A DNA stretch of 33,612 nt, from the NCBI GenBank assembly GCA_022511465.1, contig JAFLRM010000039.1:1-33612 (forward strand), given 5' to 3'. The position numbers and the translations under genes are program-made. This DNA is from Acetatifactor sp. (GTDB lineage: Bacteria; Bacillota; Clostridia; Lachnospirales; Lachnospiraceae). Numbering within the stretch: the stretch's first letter is position 1; every line of letters starts with the position of its first letter. The notes under the pieces were generated by a model. That model worked only from the letters and a program-made list of their open reading frames with translations. It was not told the origin of the DNA and ran no database searches. This document shows, piece by piece, positions 8,802-17,608 of the stretch.

Positions 8802-10659
8802 GGAAGAATTAAAAAAGCTCCCCAAAGATCCGGGAGTCTATATCATGCGGGACAAAAACGACGTCATCCTCTATGTGGGAAAAGCGGTCAATCTGCACAG
8901 TCGGGTGCGCTCCTATTTCCGGGAGAATATCGGCAGAGGGCCGGCGATCGATCAGATGGTGTCCCAGATTGCCCGCTTTGAATATATTGTCACGGACTCT
9001 GAGTTGGAGGCGCTGGTGCTGGAGAACAATCTGATCAAAGAGCATTCTCCCAAATACAACACCCTTTTAAAGGACGATAAGACATATCCTTATATTAAAG
9101 TGACGGTAGGGGAGGATTACCCTCGTATTCAGTTTTCCCGAACTATGAAGAAAGACCGTTCCAAATACTTTGGACCCTACAGCAGCGCAGCAGCGGTGAA
9201 AGACACTATTGAACTTTTAAATAAAATCTTTCAACTGCGTACCTGTAACCGCGTCCTGCCCAGGGATATCGGGTTGGAGCGCCCTTGCCTGAACTATCAC
9301 ATCAAACAGTGCCTTGCACCCTGTCAGGGTTATGTGGACAAGGAGCAGTATAGAGAGCAGGTAGCCGGTGCACTGGAATTCTTAAACGGCAACTACAATA
9401 TGATCCTGAAGGATCTGGAGGAGAAGATGAAAGCCTCCTCGGCGGAACTCGCTTTCGAGGAAGCGGCCAGATACCGGGATCTGTACAACAGTGTGAAGTC
9501 TGTGTCCCAGAAGCAGAAGATCACTGACAGCGTGGGAGATGACAGGGATGTGATCGCCTTGTATCAGGACGAGATGGAGGCTGTGATTCAGGTGTTCTTT
9601 GTGCGGGATGGCAAACTGATCGGTAGGGAACATTATTACATGACGCACGTGTCAGAAAATGACAAGCCGGGAATCCTGCAGGATTTTATCAAGCAGTTTT
9701 ATGCGGGCACTCCCTTTATTCCCAGAGAGTTAATGCTTCAATATGAGATTGAGGACGCGGAATTGATCGAGAAGTGGCTGGGGGAGCGTCGGGGCGGAAG
9801 AGTATACCTCAGAGTGCCCAGGATCGGCTCCAAGGAGAAGCTGGTGGAGCTGGCAGCCCAGAATGCCAAGCTGATCTTAAGTCAGGACAGGGAGAAGCTG
9901 AAACGTGAGGAGGGCAGGACGATTGGCGCAGTGAAAGAGATTGCAGAGATTTTGGGATTATCCTGTGTGGATCGCATGGAGGCCTTTGACATCTCCAACA
10001 CCAACGGCTTTGAAAATGTGGGCTCTATGGTGGTCTATGAGAAGGGGAAGCCGAAGCGCAGCGACTACCGCAAATTCCGCATCCAAACCGTGGCAGGGCC
10101 CGACGATTACGCCTGCATGAAAGAGGTGCTGACCAGGCGCTTCCTCCACGGCATGGAGGAGACGAAAGAACTGGCGGAGAAAAACATGGATAAGCAGTAC
10201 GGGAGCTTCAGCCGCTTTCCGGATCTGCTTTTGATGGACGGCGGCAGAGGTCAGGTCAATATCGCGTTGGCAGTGCTTGACGAACTTCACATTGATATTC
10301 CCGTGTGCGGCATGGTGAAGGATGACAACCACCGAACCAGAGGGTTATACTTCAATAACGTGGAGCTGCCCATCGATACTCATTCGGAAGGTTTCAAGCT
10401 GATCACCCGCATTCAGGACGAAGCTCACCGTTTTGCGATCGAGTATCACAAATCTCTCCGGAGTAAGGTTCAGGTGAAGTCGGTCTTGGATGATATTCCC
10501 GGTGTTGGACCGGCCCGCAGAAAGGCGTTGATGCGGCATTTTAAGTCGCTGGAGGAGATCCGTAGTGCCACGGTGGAGGCGCTCATGGAGATACCGGAGC
10601 TGAACGAGAGGACGGCACAGGCTATTGTGGAATTCTTTACCAAGCGGGCTTCACAATAA
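8788..10659 (+). CDS. uvrC: Excinuclease ABC subunit C
   Basis: UvrC makes the two incisions in nucleotide excision repair after UvrA/UvrB damage recognition. It has 623 residues, the normal length. The N-terminal GIY-YIG nuclease domain shows PGVYIM and LYVGKA. A Cys pair occurs in CLAPCQ, a UVR domain for UvrB contact lies around residues 205-240, an RNase H-like nuclease core includes AFDISNTNG and [10 protein letters not shown], and the C-terminal helix-hairpin-helix region has [18 protein letters not shown]. The start has AAAGG (8778-8782) 5 bases upstream, inside the end of the lipoprotein gene. It is followed by hprK after 65 bases. Confidence 0.97.
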   Translation: MAKLEEELKKLPKDPGVYIMRDKNDVILYVGKAVNLHSRVRSYFRENIGRGPAIDQMVSQIARFEYIVTDSELEALVLENNLIKEHSPKYNTLLKDDKTYPYIKVTVGEDYPRIQFSRTMKKDRSKYFGPYSSAAAVKDTIELLNKIFQLRTCNRVLPRDIGLERPCLNYHIKQCLAPCQGYVDKEQYREQVAGALEFLNGNYNMILKDLEEKMKASSAELAFEEAARYRDLYNSVKSVSQKQKITDSVGDDRDVIALYQDEMEAVIQVFFVRDGKLIGREHYYMTHVSENDKPGILQDFIKQFYAGTPFIPRELMLQYEIEDAELIEKWLGERRGGRVYLRVPRIGSKEKLVELAAQNAKLILSQDREKLKREEGRTIGAVKEIAEILGLSCVDRMEAFDISNTNGFENVGSMVVYEKGKPKRSDYRKFRIQTVAGPDDYACMKEVLTRRFLHGMEETKELAEKNMDKQYGSFSRFPDLLLMDGGRGQVNIALAVLDELHIDIPVCGMVKDDNHRTRGLYFNNVELPIDTHSEGFKLITRIQDEAHRFAIEYHKSLRSKVQVKSVLDDIPGVGPARRKALMRHFKSLEEIRSATVEALMEIPELNERTAQAIVEFFTKRASQ

Positions 10660-10678
10660 AAAAGCGTTGTGATACAAT
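10650..10678 (+). promoter_or_regulatory. Candidate extended -10 promoter for hprK
   Basis: TTCACA (10650-10655), 17 bases, then TACAAT (10673-10678) preceded by the TGA of an extended -10 (TG at 10670-10671). It overlaps the 3' end of uvrC and would start the hprK-to-HPr cluster independently of it. Confidence 0.5.
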
Positions 10679-10724
10679 CGAAGAAAATGAATAAGCTATT
10701 AAATAGAGGATTGGAGGGTATACT

Positions 10725-11663
10725 ATGGCGGGCGTAGGGCTTAAAAAGGTCATTGAGAGATTGAATTTGGAGAATCTGACACCAGAGATCTCTGTGGACA
10801 AGATTCGGATCAACCAGCCGGACCTCAACCGCCCGGCATTGCAGATCGCAGGTTATTTTGAATATTTTGATGCAACAAGACTGCAAGTTATCGGATTTGT
10901 GGAATACACTTATATGAAAGGGTTCACCAACGAGGAGAAAAGGAAGGCTTACACGAAGCTTTTGTCCTACGAGATTCCTGCCATTGTGTTCTGCCGTGAG
11001 CTGATGCCGGATCCGATCTTTCGTGAGACGGCAGTAGCCCATGGTATCCCTCTTTTGTCAACTAAGATGGAGACCTCCGCTTTCATGGCGGAGACGATCC
11101 GGTGGCTGAATGAGAGGCTGGCTCCCTGCATTTCCGTTCACGGCGTGCTGGTGGACGTATACGGTGAGGGCCTGCTCATCATAGGAGAGAGCGGCATCGG
11201 TAAATCGGAGGCGGCGCTGGAGCTGATCAAGCGTGGGCACCGTCTGGTGACCGACGATGTGGTGGAGCTGCGCAAGATCAGTGACGACACACTGATCGGT
11301 TCAGCACCTGACATCACCAAGAATTTTATTGAGTTACGAGGTATTGGCATTGTGGATGTAAAGGCTCTTTTCGGTGCTGCCGCTGTCAAGGACAGTCAGC
11401 AGATCGATCTGGTCATCCGTTTGGAGGATTGGGACAAAGAGAAAGAGTACGACAGGCTGGGTCTGGAGGACAATTACACGGAGTATCTGGGCAACAAGGT
11501 GGTGTGTCACGACATTCCCATTCGGGCGGGAAGAAATCTGGCGTTGATCTGTGAGTCTGCGGCGGCCAATCATCGTCAGAAGAAGATGGGCTATAACGCG
11601 GCGAAAGAGTTGTACTCCCGCGTGCATAGTTCTCTTACTAAAAAGCAGGAGGATGATGAATGA
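10725..11663 (+). CDS. hprK: HPr kinase/phosphorylase
   Basis: This enzyme phosphorylates HPr and Crh on Ser46 and reverses the reaction, the central switch of carbon-catabolite repression in Firmicutes. It has 312 residues, the usual size. The N-terminal domain is followed by the Walker A motif GESGIGKSE near residue 154 and the family signature ELRGIGIVDVK near 205. The RBS GGAGG lies 8 bases before the ATG. The stop codon overlaps the ATG of the ROK kinase gene (ATGA), so translation is coupled. A Ser46-bearing HPr homologue, the expected substrate, is encoded about 3.7 kb downstream in the same run. Confidence 0.96.
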   Translation: MAGVGLKKVIERLNLENLTPEISVDKIRINQPDLNRPALQIAGYFEYFDATRLQVIGFVEYTYMKGFTNEEKRKAYTKLLSYEIPAIVFCRELMPDPIFRETAVAHGIPLLSTKMETSAFMAETIRWLNERLAPCISVHGVLVDVYGEGLLIIGESGIGKSEAALELIKRGHRLVTDDVVELRKISDDTLIGSAPDITKNFIELRGIGIVDVKALFGAAAVKDSQQIDLVIRLEDWDKEKEYDRLGLEDNYTEYLGNKVVCHDIPIRAGRNLALICESAAANHRQKKMGYNAAKELYSRVHSSLTKKQEDDE

Positions 11664-12625
11664 GAAAATATGCTTTTGGAGTAGATATCGGCGGTACCAC
11701 TGTAAAGCTGGGACTTTTTGACAGGGACGGCCATGTGTTGGAGAAGTGGGAGATCCCCACGATCACAGAGAACGACGGAGCGGCAATCCTGCCGGACGTG
11801 GCGGAGAGTATTCAGGAGAAAATGCGGGAGAGAGACATTGACGCGAATGATGTGGTGGGCGTTGGTGTAGGAGCTCCCGGAGCCATCAATTCTGAGGGAC
11901 TATTGGTGGGTGGAGCGGTCAACCTTGGCTGGGGAGTGTTCAATGTAGCTAAGGTCTTGAACGGCTATTTGAATCTGCCTGTGAAAGCGGCCAACGATGC
12001 CAACATTGCAGCTTTTGGAGAGATGTGGCAGGGCGGCGGCAAGGGCTACTCCAATCTGGTAGCAGTGACTCTGGGCACCGGCGTGGGAGGAGGGATCATT
12101 TTGAACGGCGAGATCCTCACCGGAGCAACCGGAGCCGGCGGCGAGATCGGTCATATTCACATAGAGGACAATGAGACGGAGAGCTGTAACTGTGGGCATC
12201 AGGGGTGTCTGGAGCAGTACGCTTCCGCCACAGGTATTGTGCGCCTGGCAAAGCGGCGTCTGGAGAAAGATGACAAAGATAGTATATTGAGACAGGGCGA
12301 ATTGACCGCAAAGGCAGTGTTTGATGCCCTGAAAGCAGGTGATCCTGTGGCGGAAGAGATCGTGCAGCAGTTTGGAGAGTATCTGGGAAAAGGGTTGTCT
12401 GTGGTTGCGGCCGTAGCGAACCCGGAGATCTTTGTGATCGGAGGAGGCGTGTCCAAAGCGGGAGATATCCTGTTAAAATATATTGAGCCGGCTTTTCAAA
12501 AATATGTTTTTGGACCCTGTAAGAATGCAAGGTTTGCTTTGGCGACTCTTGGAAACGATGCAGGTATCTACGGGGCTGCAGGCCTCGTATTGAATGGGGA
12601 GATGGGAGCGGGAGTAGATGATTAG
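11660..12625 (+). CDS. ROK-family sugar kinase, probably glucokinase
   Basis: This cytosolic kinase probably phosphorylates glucose to glucose 6-phosphate. It has 321 residues. The ATP-binding phosphate-1 motif is at the N-terminus (FGVDIGGTTVKLGLFD), the sugar-binding region has GAPGAIN and LGTGVGGG, and the ROK zinc-binding cluster reads CNCGHQGCLEQYAS. There is no DNA-binding domain, so this is the enzyme and not a ROK repressor. AGGAGG at 11647-11652 supports the start. It overlaps hprK by 4 bases and murB by 8 bases. Glucose specificity is inferred from the hprK context and from glucokinase-like ROK proteins of Firmicutes. Confidence 0.88.
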   Translation: MRKYAFGVDIGGTTVKLGLFDRDGHVLEKWEIPTITENDGAAILPDVAESIQEKMRERDIDANDVVGVGVGAPGAINSEGLLVGGAVNLGWGVFNVAKVLNGYLNLPVKAANDANIAAFGEMWQGGGKGYSNLVAVTLGTGVGGGIILNGEILTGATGAGGEIGHIHIEDNETESCNCGHQGCLEQYASATGIVRLAKRRLEKDDKDSILRQGELTAKAVFDALKAGDPVAEEIVQQFGEYLGKGLSVVAAVANPEIFVIGGGVSKAGDILLKYIEPAFQKYVFGPCKNARFALATLGNDAGIYGAAGLVLNGEMGAGVDD

Positions 12626-13523
12626 CGAAGCGGTGTTGGAGACCTTGAGGGAATTGGTGCCGGAAGAGGATATACACATGCAGGAGCCTTTGGCGGGGCA
12701 TACAACTTTCCGAGTAGGAGGACCGGCGGAGTGTCTGATCGCTATAGAGAGCGATGAACAATTGCGCAAGCTGCAGAGGTATCTTCGCATGGTAGATATT
12801 CCCTTTTTCGTGTTGGGGAACGGCAGTAACACATTGGTGCGAGATGCCGGCTACTCAGGGATCATTCTTCAAGTAGGGAAGAAAATGAGCAGTATTCGTG
12901 TGGATGGAGATTGCATTGTCGCGCAGGCGGGGGCACTCCTCTCCCAGGTGGCAAAGGAAGCGCTGGAGCACGGACTGACCGGTTTGGAGTTTGCTTCCGG
13001 AATTCCGGGAACCGTGGGTGGCGCTGTGGTGATGAATGCCGGCGCCTACGGCGGGGAGATGAGTCAGGTAGTCACCGATGTGACAGTGCTGAACAGCGAA
13101 GGTGAGATTCTGGTTCTGGACAATGCGACGATGGAGTTTGGTTACCGCTACAGTACTATTCGGCATCAACCCTTTGTTGTGACAAATGTGTCATTTCAGT
13201 TAAAGGCGGGAGATCAGGAACAGATTCGCACCAAGATGGAGGAGCTGGCGGCCAGGCGGCGGGAGAAACAACCCTTGGAATATCCCAGCGCAGGGAGCAC
13301 TTTCAAGCGACCGGAGGGATATTACGCCGGAGAGTTGATCATGAAAGCCGGAATGCGAGGCTTTCAGATTGGAGGGGCCAGAGTCTCCGATAAGCATTGT
13401 GGATTTATTGTGAATGTGGGAAACGCTACCGCCGCAGACATCTTGGACGTCATTGCGGAGGTTCAGGAGCGCGTGAAAGAGCGGTTTGGAGTAGCTCTGG
13501 AAATGGAGCCTGTCGTGTTGTAG
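12618..13523 (+). CDS. murB: UDP-N-acetylenolpyruvoylglucosamine reductase
   Basis: MurB is the FAD- and NADPH-dependent enzyme that makes UDP-N-acetylmuramic acid, the second committed step of peptidoglycan precursor synthesis. It has 301 residues, as in type II (Gram-positive) MurB. FAD-binding motifs are visible: HTTFRVGGPAE, VLGNGSNTLVRD and SGIPGTVGGAVVMNAGAYGG. The catalytic region has PSAGSTFKRP with the Ser, and RVSDKHCGFIVN. The start lies inside the end of the ROK gene, so it is translationally coupled. rapZ follows after 42 bases. Confidence 0.96.
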   Translation: MISEAVLETLRELVPEEDIHMQEPLAGHTTFRVGGPAECLIAIESDEQLRKLQRYLRMVDIPFFVLGNGSNTLVRDAGYSGIILQVGKKMSSIRVDGDCIVAQAGALLSQVAKEALEHGLTGLEFASGIPGTVGGAVVMNAGAYGGEMSQVVTDVTVLNSEGEILVLDNATMEFGYRYSTIRHQPFVVTNVSFQLKAGDQEQIRTKMEELAARRREKQPLEYPSAGSTFKRPEGYYAGELIMKAGMRGFQIGGARVSDKHCGFIVNVGNATAADILDVIAEVQERVKERFGVALEMEPVVL

Positions 13524-13565
13524 GAAGCCATCTTGCGCAGACACTGCGCGGAAGAGAGGAAGCAC

Positions 13566-14426
13566 ATGAGATTTGTGGTAGTAACAGGAATGAGCGGGGG
13601 AGGCAAGAGAACGGTACTTAAGATGCTGGAGGACACCGGTTTTTACTGTGTGGATAATCTTCCCGTTTCACTCATTGAGAAGTTTATGGAGTTGATCTCC
13701 ATGCCTAACAGCGAGATCAGCAAAGTGGCACTTGGATTGGATGTGCGGTCGGATCAGTCCTTTGAGGAGGCCACCCGCATCTTGTATCAGCTGAGGGAAA
13801 AGGGACACGCCTTTGAGATTCTCTTTATGGACGCTGATGAGAATGTTCTGATCAACCGCTACAAGGAGAGTCGGCGTGTCCATCCGTTAGCTGCGGATGA
13901 CAGGGTGGAGGAAGGCGTTCACAAGGAACGCAAGATCATGGAGGAGATTCGCAAAAATGCGGATTATGTGATTGACACCTCCCATCTGCTGACGCGGGAG
14001 CTTAAAGAAGAGTTGGATCGCATTTTTGTGCAGAACGAAGAATATAATAGTCTCATGGTGACAGTGATGTCATTTGGATTTAAGCGTGGGATCCCGGTGG
14101 ACGCAGATCTGGTGTTGGACGTGCGCTTTCTGCCCAATCCTTTTTATATCGAAGAATTGAAGCATCAGACCGGCAACGATAAGGCGGTTCAGGATTATGT
14201 TATGAGTTATCCTGAGGCGGAAGAGTTTTTGGACAAGCTGACGGATATGTTGCAATTTCTCATTCCCAACTATATCAAGGAGGGCAAGTACCGTCTGGTG
14301 ATCGCTATCGGCTGTACCGGAGGAAAGCATCGGAGCGTGACATTGGCGAATGAGCTATATGGACGTATGAAAGATCAGGGACACTATGGCATCAAACTGT
14401 ATCACAGAGATATGGAGCGGGAGTGA
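13566..14426 (+). CDS. rapZ: RapZ/YvcJ nucleotide-binding protein
   Basis: This 286-residue P-loop protein binds nucleotides. In E. coli RapZ is an RNA adaptor for glucosamine-6-phosphate signalling, and in Bacillus the homologue is YvcJ. The ATG at 13566 with AGAGGA just upstream matches the family start MRFVVVTGMSG. The segment LEDTGFYCVDNLP and the C-terminal GCTGGKHRSVTLANEL are family signatures. The P-loop reads GMSGGGK-R-T at residues 8-16, so an Arg stands where Ser/Thr normally follows the Lys. The rapZ-whiA-HPr-like order matches Bacillus yvcJ-yvcK-whiA-crh, except that yvcK is missing here. Confidence 0.94.
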   Translation: MRFVVVTGMSGGGKRTVLKMLEDTGFYCVDNLPVSLIEKFMELISMPNSEISKVALGLDVRSDQSFEEATRILYQLREKGHAFEILFMDADENVLINRYKESRRVHPLAADDRVEEGVHKERKIMEEIRKNADYVIDTSHLLTRELKEELDRIFVQNEEYNSLMVTVMSFGFKRGIPVDADLVLDVRFLPNPFYIEELKHQTGNDKAVQDYVMSYPEAEEFLDKLTDMLQFLIPNYIKEGKYRLVIAIGCTGGKHRSVTLANELYGRMKDQGHYGIKLYHRDMERE

Positions 14427-14451
14427 TCACATCCGATAACGGAGGTTTGCC

Positions 14452-15318
14452 ATGTCGTTTTCAAGTGAAGTGAAAGAGGAGCTGGCGAAACATATCAGTC
14501 CGGCAAGGCACTGTCAGATTGCGGAACTGGCGGCCATTATGAACCTTTGCGGCCAGTATGGCAGGGATGGTCAGGGAAGATACACCATCGGGTTTCAGAC
14601 AGAAAATGAGTCAGTTGCCAGAAAAGGCTTTACATTATTGAAAAAAACATATAATATAGATACTGGTGTTGCGATGAGCGAGGAGCAAATGGGGGATATT
14701 TTCCAGAAGATTGGCAGTCTGGAGGAACCCGTCAGCAGTCTGCTTATCAAAAATTCCTGCTGTCAAAGGGCATTTTTAAGAGGCGCTTTTTTAAGCATAG
14801 GTTCTATGAGCGATCCGCAGAAGAGTTATCATCTGGAATTTGTTTGTACCGATGAGGAGAAAGCGAGACAGCTTCAGGGTGTGATACAGGGATTTGGCAT
14901 AGAGGCGAAGATCATACTTCGCAAGAAATATTACGTTGTCTATCTGAAAGAGGGAGAGAGCATCGTAGATTTGCTGAACATCTGTGAGGCACATGTAGCG
15001 CTGATGAAGCTGGAGAACCTGCGCATCTTGAAAGACATGCGTAATTCCATCAACCGTCGTGTGAATTGTGAAACGGCCAACATTACCAAGACCGTGAACG
15101 CTTCCACCAGACAGATTGAGGATATCGAATATATCCGCGATCACTATGGTCTTGAGAAGCTTTCCTCGAATCTGCGTCAGATGGCAGAGATTCGGCTGGA
15201 ATATCCGGATGCACCGCTGAAAGAACTGGGGGAGTATCTGGAGCCGCCTGTGGGCAAATCGGGTGTCAATCATCGTCTAAGAAAATTAAGTGAATTTGCA
15301 GATAGACTGAGATTGTAG
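14452..15318 (+). CDS. whiA: WhiA sporulation/division regulator
   Basis: WhiA is a DNA-binding protein conserved in Gram-positive bacteria. It controls sporulation in Streptomyces and affects division and chromosome segregation in Bacillus. It has 288 residues. The N-terminal half starts MSFSSEVKEELAKH and has the degenerate LAGLIDADG homing-endonuclease fold (AFLRGAFLSIGSM). The C-terminal helix-turn-helix includes NRRVNCETANITK and EIRLEYPDAPLKELGEYL. GGAGG six bases upstream supports the start. It lies 25 bases after rapZ and 15 bases before the HPr-like gene, consistent with one operon. Confidence 0.95.
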   Translation: MSFSSEVKEELAKHISPARHCQIAELAAIMNLCGQYGRDGQGRYTIGFQTENESVARKGFTLLKKTYNIDTGVAMSEEQMGDIFQKIGSLEEPVSSLLIKNSCCQRAFLRGAFLSIGSMSDPQKSYHLEFVCTDEEKARQLQGVIQGFGIEAKIILRKKYYVVYLKEGESIVDLLNICEAHVALMKLENLRILKDMRNSINRRVNCETANITKTVNASTRQIEDIEYIRDHYGLEKLSSNLRQMAEIRLEYPDAPLKELGEYLEPPVGKSGVNHRLRKLSEFADRLRL

Positions 15319-15333
15319 CAAGAGGAGGCTATT

Positions 15334-15591
15334 ATGACAAAGAAGAGGATCCAAATCAAACTGGAGAACGGTCTGGAGGCAAGGCCGGTGGCATTGTTGG
15401 TTCAGGAGGCCAGCAAGTATGAGAGTGAGATTTACCTTGAAGCAGCGGACAAGAGGATCAACGCCAAGAGTCTGATCGGCATGATGAGTCTGGGACTTGT
15501 GAGCGGTGAGGAGCTTGTGGTGAGTGCGGATGGTGCAGACGAGCAGACAGCGGTGGCAGGCATTGAGAAATTTTTGAGTGGTGAGGCGTAG
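15334..15591 (+). CDS. Crh-like HPr-family protein with Glu at position 15
   Basis: This 85-residue protein has the HPr fold and length. The PTS phosphorylation site, His15 in true HPr (GLHARP), reads GLEARP with Glu15 (codon GAG at 15376-15378), so it cannot carry phosphate between EI and EIIA. The regulatory Ser46 is kept in NAKSLIGMMSL, so HprK can still act on it. Bacillus Crh, which has Gln15, shows the same pattern and also lies directly after whiA. I infer that this is a dedicated catabolite-repression co-regulator for CcpA. It may be annotated simply as HPr. AGAGGAGG upstream supports the start. Confidence 0.88.
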   Translation: MTKKRIQIKLENGLEARPVALLVQEASKYESEIYLEAADKRINAKSLIGMMSLGLVSGEELVVSADGADEQTAVAGIEKFLSGEA

Positions 15592-15615
15592 AGCACCACA
15601 TGAAATGTACAATAA

Positions 15616-15658
15616 GAGGGCGGGATCAGTGGAGAATAAGTCTGTTGATCCCGCCCTC
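15616..15658 (+). promoter_or_regulatory. Strong 13-base-pair hairpin in the leader of the lipid kinase gene
   Basis: GAGGGCGGGATCA (15616-15628) pairs perfectly with TGATCCCGCCCTC (15646-15658) around a 17-base loop. There is no T-tract after it, so it is not a standard terminator. It ends 21 bases before the ATG at 15680 and could be an RNA processing or stability element separating the HPr-like gene from the kinase gene. Confidence 0.6.
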
Positions 15659-15679
15659 ATCAAAAATGGAGAGAAACAT

Positions 15680-16582
15680 ATGGACAGTGTGTACAATAAA
15701 AAAATGCTTTTTGTGTACAATCCAAAAGCCGGGAAAGCCCAGATCAAGAATAAGCTGCTGGACATCCTGAATATTTTTGCGGCGGCAGGATATGAGATGA
15801 CAGTCTGTCCCACTCAAAAGCGGGGAGATGCCATACAGATCGTGCAAAGCCGGAAAAAGGGGTATGATCTGGTGGTGTGCAGCGGCGGCGACGGCACACT
15901 GGACGAGGTGGTGACCGGCATGATGAAGAGCCGATTCCGGACGCCGATTGGCTATATACCTGCCGGCAGCACCAACGATTTTGGTGGAAGTCTGTCTCTG
16001 CCCAAAAACATGCAGAAGGCGGCGAAGATCATCGTGGACGGGTGCAATTTTGCCTGTGACGTAGGTGCTTTCAACAAGGACGTGTTTGTCTATATCGCAG
16101 CTTTTGGCCTGTTTACGGAGGTTTCTTACGAGACGGATCAGGAGGTTAAGAACGTGCTGGGACACATGGCCTATCTGCTGGAGGGCGTGAAGTCACTTTC
16201 CAACATTCGCTCTTATCCCATGAAAATTACCTATGATGATCAGGTGATCGAGGATGATTTTATCTTTGGCATGATCACCAATTCCTCCTCCGTGGGAGGG
16301 TTTAAGCGTATCACCGGCAAGAATGTGGAGTTGAACGACGGTGTGTTTGAAGTGACGCTGATCAAGCGGCCGAAAAACCCTATGGAGCTGAACAATGTGA
16401 TGGTATCTCTTTTAAACAGAGACATTGACAGCGATGCCATGTACTGTTTTAAAACGGCTGCGCTGACCTTGGAGAGTGAGGAGGAAGTGGCGTGGACCCG
16501 GGACGGAGAGTATGGCGGAGTTCACCAAAAGGTAGAGATCCGGAATCTATGTAAGGAAATCAATATCAGGGTGGCGGAGTAG
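15680..16582 (+). CDS. Diacylglycerol/lipid kinase family protein
   Basis: This 300-residue soluble lipid kinase of the DagK/YegS/DgkB type should phosphorylate a lipid such as diacylglycerol at the membrane face, returning it to phosphatidic acid. Visible motifs are FVYNPKAGKA at the start, the catalytic GGDGTLDE at residues 69-76, and PAGSTNDF near 100. The ATG at 15680 was chosen because GGAGAG lies 6 bases upstream and the family begins at this point; an open frame runs upstream through the GC-rich hairpin but is unlikely to be translated. It follows the HPr-like gene and may be read through from it. Confidence 0.87.
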   Translation: MDSVYNKKMLFVYNPKAGKAQIKNKLLDILNIFAAAGYEMTVCPTQKRGDAIQIVQSRKKGYDLVVCSGGDGTLDEVVTGMMKSRFRTPIGYIPAGSTNDFGGSLSLPKNMQKAAKIIVDGCNFACDVGAFNKDVFVYIAAFGLFTEVSYETDQEVKNVLGHMAYLLEGVKSLSNIRSYPMKITYDDQVIEDDFIFGMITNSSSVGGFKRITGKNVELNDGVFEVTLIKRPKNPMELNNVMVSLLNRDIDSDAMYCFKTAALTLESEEEVAWTRDGEYGGVHQKVEIRNLCKEINIRVAE

Positions 16583-16618
16583 GAGCGCGTTTCCCTGCAA
16601 AAAACCTGGATAAATTTT

Positions 16619-16655
16619 TATCATGATAGTTTCTTTTTGCAGAAGATCATGATAT
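16619..16655. promoter_or_regulatory. Paired ATCATGATA repeats around the fba promoter
   Basis: ATCATGATA occurs at 16620-16628 (within the perfect palindrome TATCATGATA, 16619-16628) and again at 16646-16654, start to start 26 bases. The second copy touches the -10 hexamer. The arrangement looks like a repressor site pair. Confidence 0.45.
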
Positions 16656-16658
16656 ACT
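16630..16658 (+). promoter_or_regulatory. Candidate promoter for the aldolase gene
   Basis: TATACT at 16653-16658 is a good -10. The -35 at the 17-base spacing is only TTTCTT (16630-16635). An alternative pair is TTGCAG (16637-16642) with TACTAT (16661-16666), spacing 18. Confidence 0.45.
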
Positions 16659-16718
16659 TGTACTATGCGCGGAGCGAAAAGCAAAAGAAATATAAATAAA
16701 GTAAACGGAGGTAGAAAC

Positions 16719-17585
16719 ATGTTAGTATCTGCAACAGAAATGCTGAAAAAGGCAAAGGCTGGCCATTATGCGGTAGGCCAGTTCAACATTAACAACCTGG
16801 AGTGGACAAAGTCTATCCTGCTCACCGCAAAAGAGATGAGGAGTCCGGTTATTCTTGGCGTATCCGAGGGTGCGGGCAAGTACATGGGCGGCTATCATGC
16901 TGTAGTCGGCATGGTAAACGGTTTGCTGAAGGATCTGGACATTGATGTGCCCGTTGCGCTGCATCTGGATCACGGCAGCTTTGAGGGATGCTACAAGTGT
17001 ATCGAAGCTGGCTTCTCCTCCATCATGTTTGACGGCTCCCACTATCCCATCGCTGAGAACGTGCAGAAGACCACCGAGCTGGTGAAGGCAGCTCACGGCA
17101 AGGGTATTTCCATCGAGGCTGAGGTTGGCTCCATCGGTGGAGAGGAAGACGGTGTTGTAGGTATGGGCGAGTGCGCTGATCCCAACGAGTGTAAGGCTAT
17201 CGCTGATCTGGGCGTTGACTTCCTGGCAGCAGGCATCGGCAACATCCACGGCAAATATCCTGAGAACTGGAAGGGACTGAGCTTTGAGACTCTGGATGCT
17301 GTTCAGCAGTTGACCGGCGAACTGCCTCTGGTGCTTCATGGCGGTACCGGTATTCCTGCAGACATGATCAAGAAGGCAATCTCTCTGGGCGTTGCCAAGA
17401 TCAACGTAAATACCGAGTGCCAGCTGGCATTTGCGGAAGCTACCCGCAAGTACATCGAGGAGGGCAAGGATCAGCAGGGCAAGGGCTTCGACCCTCGTAA
17501 GCTTTTGGCTCCCGGCGCTGAGGCGATCAAGGCTACCGTGAAGGAGAAGATGGAGTTGTTCGGTTCCGTTGGGAAAGCTGAATAA
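16719..17585 (+). CDS. fba: Class II fructose-bisphosphate aldolase
   Basis: This zinc-dependent glycolytic enzyme cleaves fructose 1,6-bisphosphate to dihydroxyacetone phosphate and glyceraldehyde 3-phosphate. It has 288 residues, typical of the shorter class II enzymes of Firmicutes. Motifs are QFNINN near the start, the zinc and catalytic region LHLDHGS, IMFDGSHYP, the Glu-rich EAEVGSIGGEED, GNIHGKYP, LVLHGGTGIP with a zinc His, and the phosphate-binding KINVNTE. The ATG at 16719 has GGAGG 7 bases upstream. It is monocistronic, with a strong terminator behind it and a repeat-flanked promoter in front. Codon choice is visibly optimised, as expected for a highly expressed gene. A tagatose-bisphosphate aldolase activity cannot be excluded. 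Confidence 0.93.
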   Translation: MLVSATEMLKKAKAGHYAVGQFNINNLEWTKSILLTAKEMRSPVILGVSEGAGKYMGGYHAVVGMVNGLLKDLDIDVPVALHLDHGSFEGCYKCIEAGFSSIMFDGSHYPIAENVQKTTELVKAAHGKGISIEAEVGSIGGEEDGVVGMGECADPNECKAIADLGVDFLAAGIGNIHGKYPENWKGLSFETLDAVQQLTGELPLVLHGGTGIPADMIKKAISLGVAKINVNTECQLAFAEATRKYIEEGKDQQGKGFDPRKLLAPGAEAIKATVKEKMELFGSVGKAE

Positions 17586-17608
17586 AATAAAACCCCTGAA
17601 AAGGGAGG

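Noticed and set aside
12117..12761. 214-codon minus-strand open frame across the ROK kinase and murB genes
   Set aside because: It spans two well-identified genes on the other strand and has no recognisable motif or RBS.
13178..13196. TGACA-AATG-TGTCA inverted repeat resembling the ftsH-distal palindrome
   Set aside because: It is inside murB coding sequence, has short arms and is explained by codons.
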